A stretch of DNA of 64,000 nt from Stenopsyche tienmushanensis. Its lineage: Eukaryota > Arthropoda > Insecta > Trichoptera > Stenopsychidae. The position numbers and the translations under genes are program-made. The stretch covers positions 124,001 to 188,000 of the forward strand of contig WACJ01000411.1 in assembly GCA_008973525.1 (NCBI GenBank), in the 5' to 3' direction. Under the pieces are notes generated by a model that was given only the letters and a program-made list of their open reading frames with translations, was not told the DNA's origin and did not search any database. Below, piece after piece: positions 11,468-23,219 of this stretch. How positions within the stretch are numbered: position 1 is the first letter of the stretch; every line of letters starts with the position of its first letter.

Positions 11468-13025
11468 CATGCGTTAATTTGTTCCATCAGTTATGTTCTT
11501 TAATTTAAAATACAAAGATACCAAGAGTTTAACAATGTTTCCATACGAACCGATTGAAAATAAAACAGCATACTGACTATTAGGGAATTTCTGAATATTC
11601 CCGTACGTTTCGGGATTAGCTTTATTAATTTGCTCTATTTGCGTGAATTTTCCGGAGCCGATGGGATTATTTCCATCTTGTTCCATAGAAAAATATTATT
11701 TTGCGCTATCCCGAGGAGGCAATTCAAACATTTTGAATATGGGCGTCAAAAAGAATGATCCAAATGGATTGCGAAAAAATTCAGTGCTAAAATACATGTC
11801 GAACTTGGAAAAGGATCCTCAGCTTATGGGAATGAAGGATTTTATTCCTTTCGAGCGTCCTCTTATGCTTTGTATTGGATTCCAACATGCGGTTCTTCAA
11901 CGGAAGGATGACACTCGAAAAAGGGAAATAACCCAATCGATGTTCTAAACTTGGACGGGTTTTATCAGGGGAATATCGTAATGGGTTATATTGCGATTCA
12001 GATGAAAAACCTTTGAAAATTTATGATAAAACCAAATAAATCGTCGCATATTGTGTGTGCGAGAAGAATGAACGTCAACATTTTTATAACGTGAAAAGAA
12101 TGCACATTTTTCCCAATTCGATAAAACTAGCAATGTATTTAACCGAATTTGGCGAAAATATCGAAATGGAAAATGTATTTTTGGAGTATACATTAGTTCC
12201 CCAAGGGTCCATGAAACCCAGTAACGGATCACTGACACAAAGGACTCACTGATTTCCAATAATTTGATACTTTTTATAAAATGTATCGATGTAATCCAAA
12301 CTTTATATTATTTCCCGAACCCAATAATAGCATAAGACGGTGAATTTCTGATGCGAACGCACAAAAGCTTTCAATCCATTTTCACTGATTGGCTTCGATT
12401 TTTTTAATCCAGCAAGAATCTATGATTATTCCATCAGTTGTATTGTATACGACCCGATTTGTTCAAACAATGAATAGAACCATCGTTCTATATTCAGCAC
12501 AAAATCGTGCGTACATATCTACATATGGGAGTTCGTCGAATACGTTTGTACGCTTTTCGGACTAAATCGTCAATTTTAAACTAAATATATGCAATCGTTT
12601 GTGATCGGTAATATGTAATATGGTTGAAGATTAAGCCATGTACTAATACTAATGGTGATGTTACAATGAATTCATAATTGTCCCATCAAATGATCGATAG
12701 ACCAATATAAATGATTTATGAATTTGTTTCATTTGCCGACATTTACGGTCATTAATAATTCGTCCGATTCGAATTTGGGAATGGGTAGAACCGGGAGTAG
12801 CAATCAGGTTTAGCCTGTGGGATGCACAATTAGGTCACCTATAGCCCTGTATCGATTGGGTGGCAACCGGGGCCTGTATCAACATTTTTCATCGTTGCTC
12901 TCCCGTCAAAAATAATTATGGTCTAATATTCAATAAACTGTGTGTACGTCACTGGGTTTTCAACTACAATTATCGTCATGGATATGTTTTAAAAAATAAT
13001 TTGCATAAAAGGGTTAACGAGGTAA
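11468..13025. other. No recognisable feature; one unexplained 101-codon frame
   Basis: The frame 11643-11948 (plus) reads FPEPMGLFPSCSIEKYYFAL at its start and has mixed composition. I do not recognise it, and it has no neighbours to support it. The rest is AT-rich and featureless. Confidence 0.35.
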
Positions 13026-13676
13026 CAGGGTCGTAACAAGGGTAACATTGCCTCACTGCAGAGTTGCCTCATAATGGAACAAAAACAGTGTCTTGATATT
13101 GTTTCAATCGAGTATTTGGCGATAGCCTAAGCTAGCCTCTGAGAAGACTTTCATGATCGTATAAATCATAGAAGGCCCCAGGTACGCATTTAGCCCCTAA
13201 AATATTGCAAAAAGTCTTAAAAGAGGATGGAATGATCACAAAGTCTGTGTGATCAACCGGTCCTCTTTTAGGAGCGCCGACATGACGAATGAGCGCCTCG
13301 CGATCATACTCGCACATGTCTGCAGAACGATTACGAACTCTCATTACAAAACGAAGTCATCCAAAGAAGAATGATCGAGTGGATTGTTTGAATTTTACAA
13401 TCGGTCAAAGATATTGTTGTCTTTGTTTTATTGCGGACTTATGCCGGCTGCGTTGGTCCAATTTTAGGCGATGACGAAGAAAATAGGAATTAGACAACTC
13501 AGTATATTATAAAAACGGACAGAGTCAATCAGTGTTGATTCATATAAAGTAGAACGGTCAAATAAAATTAAAACCATGTGCAGTTTTTGACCGGGGCGGT
13601 ATTCTGCGTTTTGCGTCCCAAGCCCAGTTGTGACCGTGGCGGGCGCCTACTTTGCCACCCCTTTGTTACGGCCCTG
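13026..13676 (-). mobile_element. HM element, near-complete hAT-like MITE
   Basis: The left end, CAGGGTCGTAACAAGGG (13026-13042), is the inverse of the right end, CCTTTGTTACGGCCCTG (13660-13676), with one base change and one indel. Ends starting CAGGG are typical of hAT transposons. The 651-bp interior holds the whole set of HM landmarks: the AAAAGAGGACGG-like block, a decayed CGGTCC stem-loop, the GCCTCGCGATC block, ACGAAGTCATCCAAAGAAG, and near the right end GTGGCGGGCGCCTAC. No transposase domain is visible. The 8 bp on each side do not form an obvious duplication (CGAGGTAA against GTTAATAT), so the copy is old or the border slightly off. Confidence 0.7.
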
Positions 13677-14611
13677 GTTAATATAATTTTTTTTAAAATT
13701 AATATGTAAAAGTACAGTAATTTTCCCACAATCAACTGATTTTATGCAAAAAATGAATTTAGAATTTGGGTATTTAAATGATATAATAATATTGAAAAAA
13801 ATATGCGTTTAGAAATTGCACTTGGAATTTCATGAAGTCTAAAATAATAGAGAAATTTGTACATCAACAATATATTTATTATGTTCTTTGGTTCTAAGAA
13901 TGTAATCTGAAGCGCATAGTAGAATTCACAATGAATTGGAATAAAGGCATTGTTGAGTCTTTATGCTCGCATTCAGCTTTCTGCAAAATTAAAATTGTTG
14001 ATGTTGGGCGTTTATGTGAAAGCTATGAGATATTTCATTGCAGAAATATTGAAAATGGAGGATTTATTTGAATAAGCACAACAATGCTGAATGCATGGCT
14101 GCTTTTATTCGTTAAAAATATTGAAAAATGAAGATGGAATGAATACGCTTTTGTAAGAAATTGCAAGAAATGGAATGAAATTTCCTATGGAAAATCTATA
14201 TCAATTCTTTAAGTTCCATTACAATTCTTTTGAAGGCAAAAAATAATTGGATGATTGTAATATCCTTAAGATTTGCTTATTTATACCATGTTTTAGAGAT
14301 GTTCAAAGCTTGGAGATGTGTCATTGGATAAAAATGCAAAAATTAGATCACTATAATATAGCACGCGCTTCTGGTCTCAACATTTCGGAGGGCCTTAAAA
14401 TTTTTTGATTCAAGAAAAAATGCTAAAGAATATGTTTATTGTGTAGATTTCTACAACTTTCGATTGAAAAATCAGATCATTATCGGCCCCAATGCCGCGT
14501 AATAGTGAAATTGTAATAGGAAATCGCGCATATAAAAGATGCTTTCCCTCTACTTTCTATTCAGTTTTGGCCTGGCCAGATTACAGTGAAGAGTCCTTAT
14601 ATTTTTTCAAA
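13677..14611. other. No recognisable feature
   Basis: AT-rich DNA upstream of the mariner pseudogene. The terminal repeat of that mariner may lie here but I could not locate it. Confidence 0.4.
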
Positions 14612-15480
14612 ATGTCGGTCAATAAAGTGCATTTACGTCATTGTTTACTTTATGCATTCCGTAAAGACAATACCGCGAGTGTGGCAATCAAAAGCATTTG
14701 CAAAGTGTATTGGACAGATGTCATCAAAATTCGACAGGTACGAAGATGGTTTACAAAATTCCGATCTGGGCATTTTTCACTAATTGGTAAACCACGTACC
14801 GGGCTGTCATTGAAATCTGATGACGACAAGTTAAAAGTCATAATTGATACCAATCCATGTTTAACCCCCAGGGAGATCTAAGACATTTGAAGCGTATGGG
14901 GATGGTTTCGCGCTACGACGTTTGGATACCTCATCAATTGTCCGCTGCCAATTTATTGGATCGTGTTTTTTGCATCGTTTGGTAATGAGAGATGAGAAAT
15001 GATGTGGCAAGAAAAAGACATTGGAATATACCAGGACAAGCCCCATCAAGGTCGAAATCCATCAAAAAAGTTATGCTTTGTGTTTGGTGGGATTGTAAAG
15101 GTATTGTGTGTTTTGAGCTCTTGGAACGCAATCAGAAAATTACAGCAGAACGATATTGTCAGCAATTATCCAAATTGAACATCGTCCTTCAAAAGGATAG
15201 ACCAGAATTGGTAAACAGAAAAGGGTTAGTGTATCATCACAACAACGCGAGACCACATGTGGCTATAATGACCCAATCCAAGCTAAATGGGTTGAATTGA
15301 GATGTTATCAAGCATCCAACGTATTTTCCAAATCTTGTTCCTTCCAATTTGTACTTATTACGATCGCTGCAAAATGTTTTAAATGATAAAAAAATTGATA
15401 CAACAGAGCAGGTATAAACATCCCTTACTTCATTTTTCGCATCAAAATCCACGGAATTTTACACTAATTGTTTGCATCAA
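14612..15480 (+). pseudogene. mariner transposase pseudogene
   Basis: The N-terminal helix-turn-helix region is well preserved: a YAFRKDNTASVAIKSICKVY-like start, then VRRWFTKFRSGHFSLIGKPR, then DTNPCLTPREI. A short deletion follows. Then come HLKRMGMVSRYDVWIPHQLS, KKVMLCVWWDCKGIV and HHNNARPHV. In the last motif the family's catalytic aspartate (HxDNARPH) is asparagine. The first catalytic aspartate box (TGDEKW) is lost in a deletion near 14990. After a stop at 15298 the C-terminal HPTYFPNLVPSNLYLLRSLQ can still be read. It encoded the cut-and-paste enzyme of a mariner element and is clearly dead. Confidence 0.9.
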
Positions 15481-15639
15481 CCCAATAGTATATTTTTGAC
15501 CCTTGTAAGATCATTAAAGAGGTCGTGGCTTGCAATATGGCAAGCGTCGGGAAAAAAATTGAGACGTACTATTTAATACAAACTCACAGCCCCCTTTGCA
15601 CATGCGCTTTTATGCACGCAATTTAATTTCGATGCTAAT

Positions 15640-15880
15640 CCTCATTTGATGCAACCCTATACGAATTATTCAAGTCTATCCGAGGCTTATCCATGACTGA
15701 ACACTGATGATTTCTAGTATATTTTTGCCATAGAAAATATATTTCGGTACCTGGGACCATACGCACTCGAAACGAGCCAAGGCATCTTTCCAATAAATTA
15801 TTAGACGTTAATAATTCATAAATGGCTCTTAAGATTTGCTGAATATGTTCTTTGAGAGAAAGAGGTTGCTTGTACAAATA
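15640..15880 (-). pseudogene. Diverged Mutator-like transposase fragment
   Basis: The minus strand reads PLSLKEHIQQILRAIYELLT and then NNLLERCLGSF, matching the HLLPIYxDLSxxxLLERCLG stretch of the other MULE copies. After a frameshift it gives VWSQVPKYIFYGKNILEI, the expected following segment. It differs enough from copies A-D to belong to another subfamily. The fragment has no ends. Confidence 0.55.
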
Positions 15881-16229
15881 TAGCGATTTTATAGTTGCAT
15901 GTTTTTGCGATTCGTACAGAGAATCTGCTCCTACCGGTCAGTATGAATGCTGAGGGGCTTCATCGGTCGAAATTTTGTGATAGTATGTGGCCCAAACAGC
16001 ATTTCTCAATTTTTTATTGAATCAAGATATAGGGTGGATAGCTAAGCTTTATTAATTAGATATTTTTTTTAAATTAATTAGTAAGCTGTTCATTTCACGA
16101 AGCACTTCATATGAAGTTCTTTATTTTTTTGCCTTTGCTTTCCACTTGATTATTCGCCTTTTTTTAAAACTGTATTAAATATTTTTAAACTTTATTTGCT
16201 CCTTACTATAACAACGATAAGAAAGGTCT

Positions 16230-16478
16230 CCAATAGGAAGCTTTGGCTTGCAAACAAAAGCAGTTATAGGGGCCGCAGCGATCTCAGAGCCGCTGGGGTG
16301 CAATCTGGATGGAGTGAATGCTTCGAGCGCATTACGCGAATTAGCTGTAAAGCATCGAAATAATCCGAATTTCTTCATCAAAATTATGGACAACTTTCTT
16401 AGAGACATGTCCTTTCGAAAAAAAATTAAATAAAAAAAAACAACGATATTTTTGGACGTGATAAAGTGAGATGATTAA
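16230..16478 (+). repeat. TTAA-family element, 3' portion
   Basis: Shares TCAGAGCCGCTGGGGTGCAA, CGCATTACGCGAATTA and ATAATCCGAATTTCTTCATC with 9380-9560 and inverted 57960-58160. It ends TAAAGTGAGATGA then TTAA at 16475-16478. A 61-codon open frame through the block is not shared by the other copies (both have a stop in that frame), so it is not a gene. Confidence 0.55.
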
Positions 16479-19393
16479 GAAGTATTAAAGCGCGGCTTTC
16501 CCGAATATTGATTCCTATTTGGACAAAGTGGAATTTGCCCAATAATTTAAAACAGTGAGTGATTTTCGATTTCGGTTAATCGATGTCTCTTAATTATTTA
16601 TAAGCGTTTATTATATGGATGTATACGAAATGGTTCGCGATCGATTATTTGCCGACCCCCAAACGATGATCGTACGTGACAAGGGGCTCCTATTTTTTTT
16701 AAATTGATTTATCGGGCCAATAGCGAGCCGCCGATGTTTCCTTGATAATTTTAAGGGTTGCAGATGAGAATATTTGGCCAAAAGAGCACGGCTATAAATT
16801 ATTGGTGGTACATTTCAAGGCTCTTCGAGTGGATTGGGTGGCCACTTGGGGTGCTTCGAAGTACCACTTTTAGGCCTCGAGTCACAGATTGATTACTCCT
16901 CGCCCTGAGCATAGAATTTGTGTAATATTCAAGACGTTTGTCTTTGAGCTCGAATTAAATGATACGCGGCTGAGTGGATCGATATTATTAAAATCGATCA
17001 TTCATGAATATGGATTAAATTAAAAATCGTAATTTATATGGAATTTAGCTCGAGATTCAACTTTATACATATTACATCCTATGAGGTTTTTCATGGATTT
17101 TTTTAAAAAATTTCCCAAAAATGTTTTAGTATTAATTAAAAATATATTCATCGAGGCGGACATGTGCAAAAAAAAATTAATTTGTGGCAAACACCTGAAA
17201 AATCATGTTAATTGAATTAAATTAAAATAATTTATATTTAGCAAAAATCATGCAAACTCACCTTATTCCAATTAAATCATCGTGCTTTAAAAAAAAACAG
17301 AACTATGGCGAATCATTCGTCCGGACGATGGAAGTGCGAAAAAGGCGTCGATTCCATCGTTCCGACGCTCATACACGAAAAAGTGGTCCGAGAATTGGTA
17401 TTTACGGACAAAAATGTCATATATCACAATTAAAGGGGTAGTTTGGCACGTAAATAACTGTACAGTTTCAGGCACTTGAAAAAAATTCTCACATTTTCCG
17501 TAAACGCTTTGAGCGTCCTTTCTTATCGCGAGTGTGGCGAGAACTGGCGCAAGCGGGTGTGAAGACATCCCCACTCGGTATTGCATGAAAATTCACCCCC
17601 AACCGAATCGGAGGGATAAGAAAACAGTACAACGACATAGTTATCCGACGCTGAGCATATACTTACTACCTATCATTAAATTCATTATCATTCATCCAAT
17701 GAATACCAAATAATTATTTACGATGCATAAAATTGAATTTTATGAATCGTTTAATATTATAATAAAATACTTAGAAGAGTGTCAAGTGAGCCGTTTTTTC
17801 AATGCCTGAGATTCAAACCACCCCTTTTATTTTTAATTCCGATCTATCCACTCGTCCCAGATAGCCTATGCTTTTAAACAACCATTCGTACAGGAAATAT
17901 AGCATTTTCTTTGATAATCAATCAAAGACACAATTTTTTTGCGCGATTATGGCCAGAACAAATTTGGAGCGATGTTAAACGCTATGATAAATATTTCGTA
18001 TGCAGCTGATTTTTAGCACATTTTTAAATGCCGTAACCTGCGTTGTATTCTATTCAAATATTGTTGAACAAATAATGCCAAATTTGTATTGATTTTGGTC
18101 GTTAAATCTGACAATATGGTTGTATGCATTGAGATCTTTTGCGTCAATGGATATTATGATTCTAGAGAAAAATAAATTGAATTTGCCATTGAAGCACAAT
18201 TAAATAAATGCGAAATATATTCAAATATTTTTATTAGACGTAATTTTTTGTATTTTATTAAGCAATCGTATTTTGAGATTTAGATCAATTTTTCATCATC
18301 AAGGGATCAAATTGATTGGAGTTGTTATATTTGAAAAAAAAGTCGATTTGATCGCTAAGGACTTAAACATACCTGCCGTTGATGTTGGAAGTACTTACAG
18401 CACCCTTCGCCAATGAAGATGATTAATTCTGTCGTTCGCACTGTTTAATTTAAAACCGATGATTTGATTGATTAATGATTTTACATGGGATTTCCAGGAA
18501 TATATATTTGGTTGCGGAGTAAAAATAAAAGCAAATAAAAATTAAAACTATAATAAATAATAAAAAAAAATATAACAAAGTTGAGTTGGAACAACCCCAG
18601 GGAAAACTTAAGGAACCAAGTCAAAGAACGAATTATTGAATTGGCAATTTTTGGGTTCGAAAATTTTCAAAAAAAATAAATCGTTCAGCGACCGAATCTC
18701 AAGAGGAAGTGCATTTTGACACGTCCACCTAGAAAGATAGTCGGAACAAAACTAGCGCATGGGGCTGAGGCAGCAGTTCTTTGCGGGGGTGCATTGACGA
18801 GCGCAACTGGGTGGAAAAACGAACCACCCCACATCGGGGGGACACTGTGATCCCCAATGATATAATAAGCAAATTAAAGCCGCTCCACAAACAAAATTAC
18901 CGTGGATAATGAGAATATAAATTTACAACTCCCAAAGCGCGCAACGTCTAATCATGATTTTATACCATATGGATGGATTTATTTCATACCACGACGCTAA
19001 AGATTACTCATACAATTCGTCCCATATACTTCGTTAGAGCCGAACGCGAAAATAATTGATATCGCGCTTCTAAGCCAATCTGTACTTTTATTTTTTGATC
19101 GTCTAAAATTTCATTATTAGCATTAGGTCCGGAGTTTGTTTTTATGTCTGAGGAGCCTGTCTTGGATCTATTTACTACACTTCTTTCACGCAACGGAGCC
19201 CAACATTGACTCATCCATAATTTATAAACACTCTACCTTGCGGGCTGAACTAAGTCGATCTATTTTCTCTCCTCCTATACAAATAAATTGCCGACGCAAT
19301 AAGTGTCTTATGAAATTCCAGAAAAATACATCCAGCCCAAGAATTAATCCGTTTCCTCGGCGAAATTCGAAAGTATATCGAATCGGAAATATT
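16479..19393. other. Long stretch with no recognisable feature
   Basis: Nearly 3 kb with no identified element. Open frames up to 99 codons (17287-17586, minus) carry no known motif. Somewhat higher GC at 16740-16980 and 17310-17590 may mark older unique DNA. No splice-linked exon set could be proposed. Confidence 0.4.
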
Positions 19394-19487
19394 TAACGAG
19401 GTCCATATGCTCCAAATAACGCGTTCAAATAGCGTTCAAAAAAATCGATTTCTTAAAATTACATATTTCAAAAGTATAACATATTGA

Positions 19488-19690
19488 TAATAGACTCAAA
19501 TTTATTTTTGTGCGATTTCGAAATTATGCGGTTTTTCTACAGCGATTTTTAATTTCATAAGAAATAGATCATCAAGTCTAACTGAAATTTGGAAAAAAAT
19601 ATATTTCGGGACTATGTAAATCATATTGCATTTGCTATCGCAGAATTATGACCACGGCCTTTATTCCGGATTTGTAAAAAAAAATGATTT
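19488..19690 (+). repeat. Dispersed repeat shared with 7.8-8.2 kb
   Basis: Carries TTTTTGTGCGATTTCGAAAT, ATGCGGTTTT and GTAAATCATATTGCATTTGC in the same order as 7835-8210. It lies inside MULE copy C. Confidence 0.5.
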
Positions 19691-20344
19691 CGTTTTTTTG
19701 CATTTTTCCAATGTTTCGACTTTTAAAAATGCATTCTCCAAAAGAATTTCCAAAATTCCAACTACTTATGGAGTTATTGCTATTTTAGTAATGCGGTAAA
19801 TTGGCCGTTCCTACAATGATGAAATCTTTTAACGCGTTTTTCTCGAAACTACTTTTTTCAACACGGTTGACATCATATCTCAAGTTTTAATCAATCAATT
19901 TACTTCAAACTGTGTAAGAATCTTTTAGATATAATATTCTATTGTTCCTACCAGATTTATGTAAAAAATTAATTTTTAACTATTAAAAAACAATTAAAAT
20001 GAAAAAATAGGCCCAAAAAAATCATTTTATTATGATTTTTTTTAGTTAAGGACTGTATCGTGGGAATAATTTACGATTGTTTTATTGATTATAAAAATTA
20101 ATTAAGCAATTTCGTCGTTTAATATCGATTTTTGGTCGTCAAAGCGGGTCGTTTTTATTGACGTTTGGACCTTGCAACCGATCCTAAGGGATGCAGGGGC
20201 GAACTATCTAATTTCGCGCTACGTTTCCATCATCAAGCCTCTGTGTCGTGATCGTCTTCCGTATCACAAAATGGTAAATAAAGTTTATTAATTGAAGTTC
20301 ATCATGTTGTTCAATTGATTCCCTCTCGTTTTTGAGGTTTCCTC

Positions 20345-20595
20345 CTTTTTGGTGTCGTCATATGAGCGGTCGAAGTTAAAGAATCGCCCCCTCGGCGGAG
20401 GTATACGTATATTCCATCGCGGATGTTTCGAGTTTGTCTCGTTGTCGCGGGGTTACTTAGCTCCTGAGGGCGGAGCCCCTTCGCTACTTGCAAGGGTGCG
20501 TCCGGCCTCCGGAGCGCCCAGCGATTCGAGACGCCCTTCGTGGCGGGCTGCGACGAAGATTGCGTGCCCCCGAAGACAGCAAGGGGCTTAAAACG
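20345..20595. other. GC-rich island inside MULE copy C
   Basis: Roughly 250 bp that is visibly GC-rich against AT-rich flanks, with GAGGGCGGAGCCCC, GTCCGGCCTCCGGAGCGCCC and GTGGCGGGCTGCGACG. Several frames are open only because the region is GC-rich. It could be an inserted SINE or LTR piece. No second copy is evident in this window, though 27400-27487 is similarly GC-rich. Confidence 0.45.
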
Positions 20596-20604
20596 CAACA
20601 GGAC

Positions 20605-21060
20605 TATTGTGACATCTTTACTAATTATGAATTATATTGTTGGAAAGAGAAAATCTACACAGAACAATGATGACAATGACACTGCGTATACTATTTCTTC
20701 CGAAGAAGAGAGCGATTTTGAGTCATATCGAAAATCGCAACGAAAATTATCATACAGCGATGATTTGGCAATTGGCTCCAAACCATTTGTATTCCGGTGT
20801 AAAAATCATTGAAATCTCAATGTACATTGTTGCTGGGATATTTAATGAAGGCTTAAGCTTCATTTTAAAGATGATGAATGCATTAAATATAATTATTGGC
20901 AGGGTCTTTGCTGAAAATACCGACGAGGCGCGGATAGCGAGATAGAACCGTAAGAGCCTCTCTGAGACAAAAAACAGCTCGCACAGCCCGAAAATAATAA
21001 CTACTCGAATATAATCAGCTTTTTGAGAGAGCTGAAGATCTATTATATGCGCCTTGAATC
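20605..21060 (+). pseudogene. Mutator-like transposase fragment, copy C
   Basis: From 20772 the reading is HLYSGVKIIEISMYIVAGIF, then NEGLSFILKMMNALNIIIG and VFAENTDEARIAR, matching the C-terminal part of copy A (ENTDEARIVKQN). Everything N-terminal of SGVKIIE is missing. The upstream stretch 20626-20770 reads KRKSTQNNDDNDTAYTISSE and on, an acidic, serine-rich segment with no counterpart in copy A. It may be the N-terminal leader of the original protein or foreign. Confidence 0.7.
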
Positions 21061-21440
21061 GCTAACTAATCGGAAATTAATAAAATCGATAGTTTTATCG
21101 TATTGAAACTTTAAATGAGATTATATCGAAATATAGTTTAATTATTTTTCAATCGATTTGGCCGAAATTTTGGAATTTTGGACCGAGCTAAAGTTTTTTT
21201 TTAGGTAAAAATTATCAAGAAATTGGTGATTTTTTACTTTTTTATAGCTCGTTTGACTGCCTACATATATTAAAAATTAAAAGAAAATCGATTTCAGTTC
21301 AACGGGAAACATTTGACAAGTGGAGGGCCTTTTGATATCGCTAGAAAATGCCTCTAATTAAATACCTTATAAATTGGCCATTTTGTTAATTTTTAAAATA
21401 AAAAAATTAATTATCAAGGCTTTAACGGATAATTTGTATC

Positions 21441-22341
21441 TTTTTTTTAAATTTAAATTTACGATCAATCTAAAATTTAATTTTAAGAATCAAAATATAT
21501 CTAAATTTTTGTTAATAAATTCGTTATAACAGAGCCATCTATGAGCGAATAGAATAAAATTATTAGCGAAAAATTGCAATTAAAATTTAAAAAATATCAA
21601 ATCTCAGATTTAATACTAATTAATTTCCGATCAGCTATATTGTAAATTTAAATTATATTGCCAAAGAACATGTCCTTATAATCATAATTGCTTGTATTTT
21701 TAAATCCACGATATTTTTAATCCTTATACCGTCAGAACGCTATCGCAATATATAATAATTATCGGATGGCGATAATTATGCGCGAATAAATCCGTTGTGG
21801 TCTAAATTCGAGCATTCAATCCGTTCAAATATCCACATTCTAATGCGCTACAATTAAATACAATAAAAATACAAATTAAAATCAAATTAAAACAAAAATA
21901 AATTATCATGGATCGGGATGGAATTTATTCCGGGCGGTGCAAGATGAAAAACGTACTCCGTCGGATAATCGGCGATAAATAGATCAAAAATTAATTTATC
22001 ATATTCATCGATAAATGTCGATATTTTATTCTTGGCGATAGATCGATTTTGATAGATATTTCGCGCATTTAAATTCAGCCCCTAATTCGTACGGCGCGAT
22101 AAGAACGAATTCGCATTTAAAATAGTGTCGCGTACGCGATCTGCGAAAAGACCACCAGTTGCTTCTGTTTAAACCAACTGTTGGTCGCATTTCGCTAGGA
22201 TTATGCTAATTTCACGAGAAAAATTGAGGAGAATTTTCGCCAGAGTCGAATCATCGCCGATCGCTTGTGTGATAATAATTTCGTTTGATTCGCGGGGGGG
22301 TTGAAACGATCTCTTTTGTCGATGATAAACGCGCTTTTTAC
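21441..22341. other. No recognisable feature
   Basis: Very AT-rich to about 22.1 kb, then more balanced composition (GCGTACGCGATC, CAGTTGCTTCTGTTTAAACC). I see no coding motif or repeat. Confidence 0.4.
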
Positions 22342-22656
22342 TTACCTTTTTACGTAGTTAGTTAGGACCGTCTTCGAATGTAGCTGGAATTCTTCGCGAT
22401 GTTCGTGATAATACGAAGATGTCCAATGATGGTCCTCTCGGCGTCGTATTATCGGAACACGACGGATTGCAAGCGAAATAAGAAATAATAAAGGGTAAAG
22501 AAAAAACAAAACACAAAGTAAAACACACATATCTGGATCATAAAGCGAACTAAATTGATTCTGGAAAGGGATCTTAGGAATCTGCGCTGGTTTAAGACGA
22601 TCAATCTCCTGAAGTCGTAGTAGAAATTGATCCAGATCGCTTGGAACACCCTGCAC
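22342..22656 (-). CDS. Hypothetical small membrane protein frame (104 codons)
   Basis: I do not recognise this frame. It has a polar N-terminus (MQGVPSDLDQFLLRLQEI), one strongly hydrophobic segment at about residues 44-63 (VLLCVLFFLYPLLFLISLAI) and a basic stretch straight after it (RRVPIIRRRE). A second hypothetical frame, 22449-22808 on the same strand, overlaps it in another phase and also contains a hydrophobic tail. The arrangement could be chance, one gene broken by a frameshift, or a short transposon-derived gene. There is no supporting neighbour or known domain. Confidence 0.2.
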   Translation of the reverse strand: MQGVPSDLDQFLLRLQEIDRLKPAQIPKIPFQNQFSSLYDPDMCVLLCVLFFLYPLLFLISLAIRRVPIIRRREDHHWTSSYYHEHREEFQLHSKTVLTNYVKR

Positions 22657-22843
22657 CAGAGTATTACCCAGGCCAACGGACAGTCATCGAGCAGATCTAC
22701 CAGCTCGCCCGGGCCCGGAAAAATTTCAATGATTATGGCGGTAATGGTTGATGTGAATTTTAAACTGCGGGCGAAAAAATAACTCCGCGGGGGAGTGGCG
22801 CGATGCAAACGATTTTCTAAGCGAACTCAAGCACTACTGTAAA

Positions 22844-23209
22844 TTAACTGTGATTTAATCTTCTATTTCTTCGGTTGTATCTAACGAATCGTACTGGGGG
22901 CAAACGTCTTACTTGGCGATTCAAAGGACGAAGGCGCAAAATGAAATGATAAATAACCAACGAAAAGAACACAACAAGCAGAATATGCAGTATGAACTCT
23001 ACGGTATCCAACTGAAATCTCAAAACCAAATAGTGGGGAGAGCCTTCTTTGTAGGTATGATACGAGCGAAATAAATTAAAATAATAGTTTAAATTAAACA
23101 AAAAAAGAACAAAAAAGATAAATCTGTGGTGGCGAATAATTTTGACGGATTTTAAAAACCGCAGGGTGAAAAATCGACAAGTGGTCGGGTTCGGGAGGTC
23201 GGATGTCAC
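22844..23209 (-). CDS. Hypothetical small membrane protein frame (121 codons)
   Basis: Unrecognised. Two hydrophobic segments lie at about residues 31-47 (FFVLFLFNLNYYFNLF) and 71-91 (FILHILLVVFFSLVIYHFIL). An arginine-rich tail follows (RLRPLNRQVRR and NRRNRR). The design of a hydrophobic segment followed by basic residues resembles the frame at 22342-22656, in tandem on the same strand. No homologous family comes to mind and codon bias cannot be judged by eye. Treat as hypothetical. Confidence 0.2.
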   Translation of the reverse strand: MTSDLPNPTTCRFFTLRFLKSVKIIRHHRFIFFVLFLFNLNYYFNLFRSYHTYKEGSPHYLVLRFQLDTVEFILHILLVVFFSLVIYHFILRLRPLNRQVRRLPPVRFVRYNRRNRRLNHS

Positions 23210-23219
23210 GCGTCCTCTC

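Larger units (their letters stand above)
19394..21440 (+). mobile_element. MULE copy C
   Basis: The left part has TTAACGAGGTCCATATGC, then ATCGATTTCTTAAAATTACA and TTCAAAAGTATAACATATTG, the subterminal block shared with copies A and B. A transposase remnant follows at 20.8 kb. The 3' non-coding part aligns loosely with copy A: a GAAATTTTGGAATTTTGGAC region, GCCATTTTGTTAATTTTTAA, then TAATTATCAAGG. The right terminal repeat is not recognisable. The 1.2 kb between the left end and the transposase holds the 19.5-kb repeat and a GC-rich island, neither of them in copy A. Confidence 0.55.

Noticed and set aside
11643..11948. 101-codon frame with mixed composition
   Set aside because: No recognisable domain, no second copy and no neighbouring exon; chance cannot be excluded.
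14861..15131. Two minus-strand frames of 62 and 65 codons
   Set aside because: They are shadows of the mariner transposase on the plus strand.
16248..16433. 61-codon frame repeated in three loci
   Set aside because: Two of the three copies have a stop in the same frame, so the likeness is DNA-level repeat similarity.
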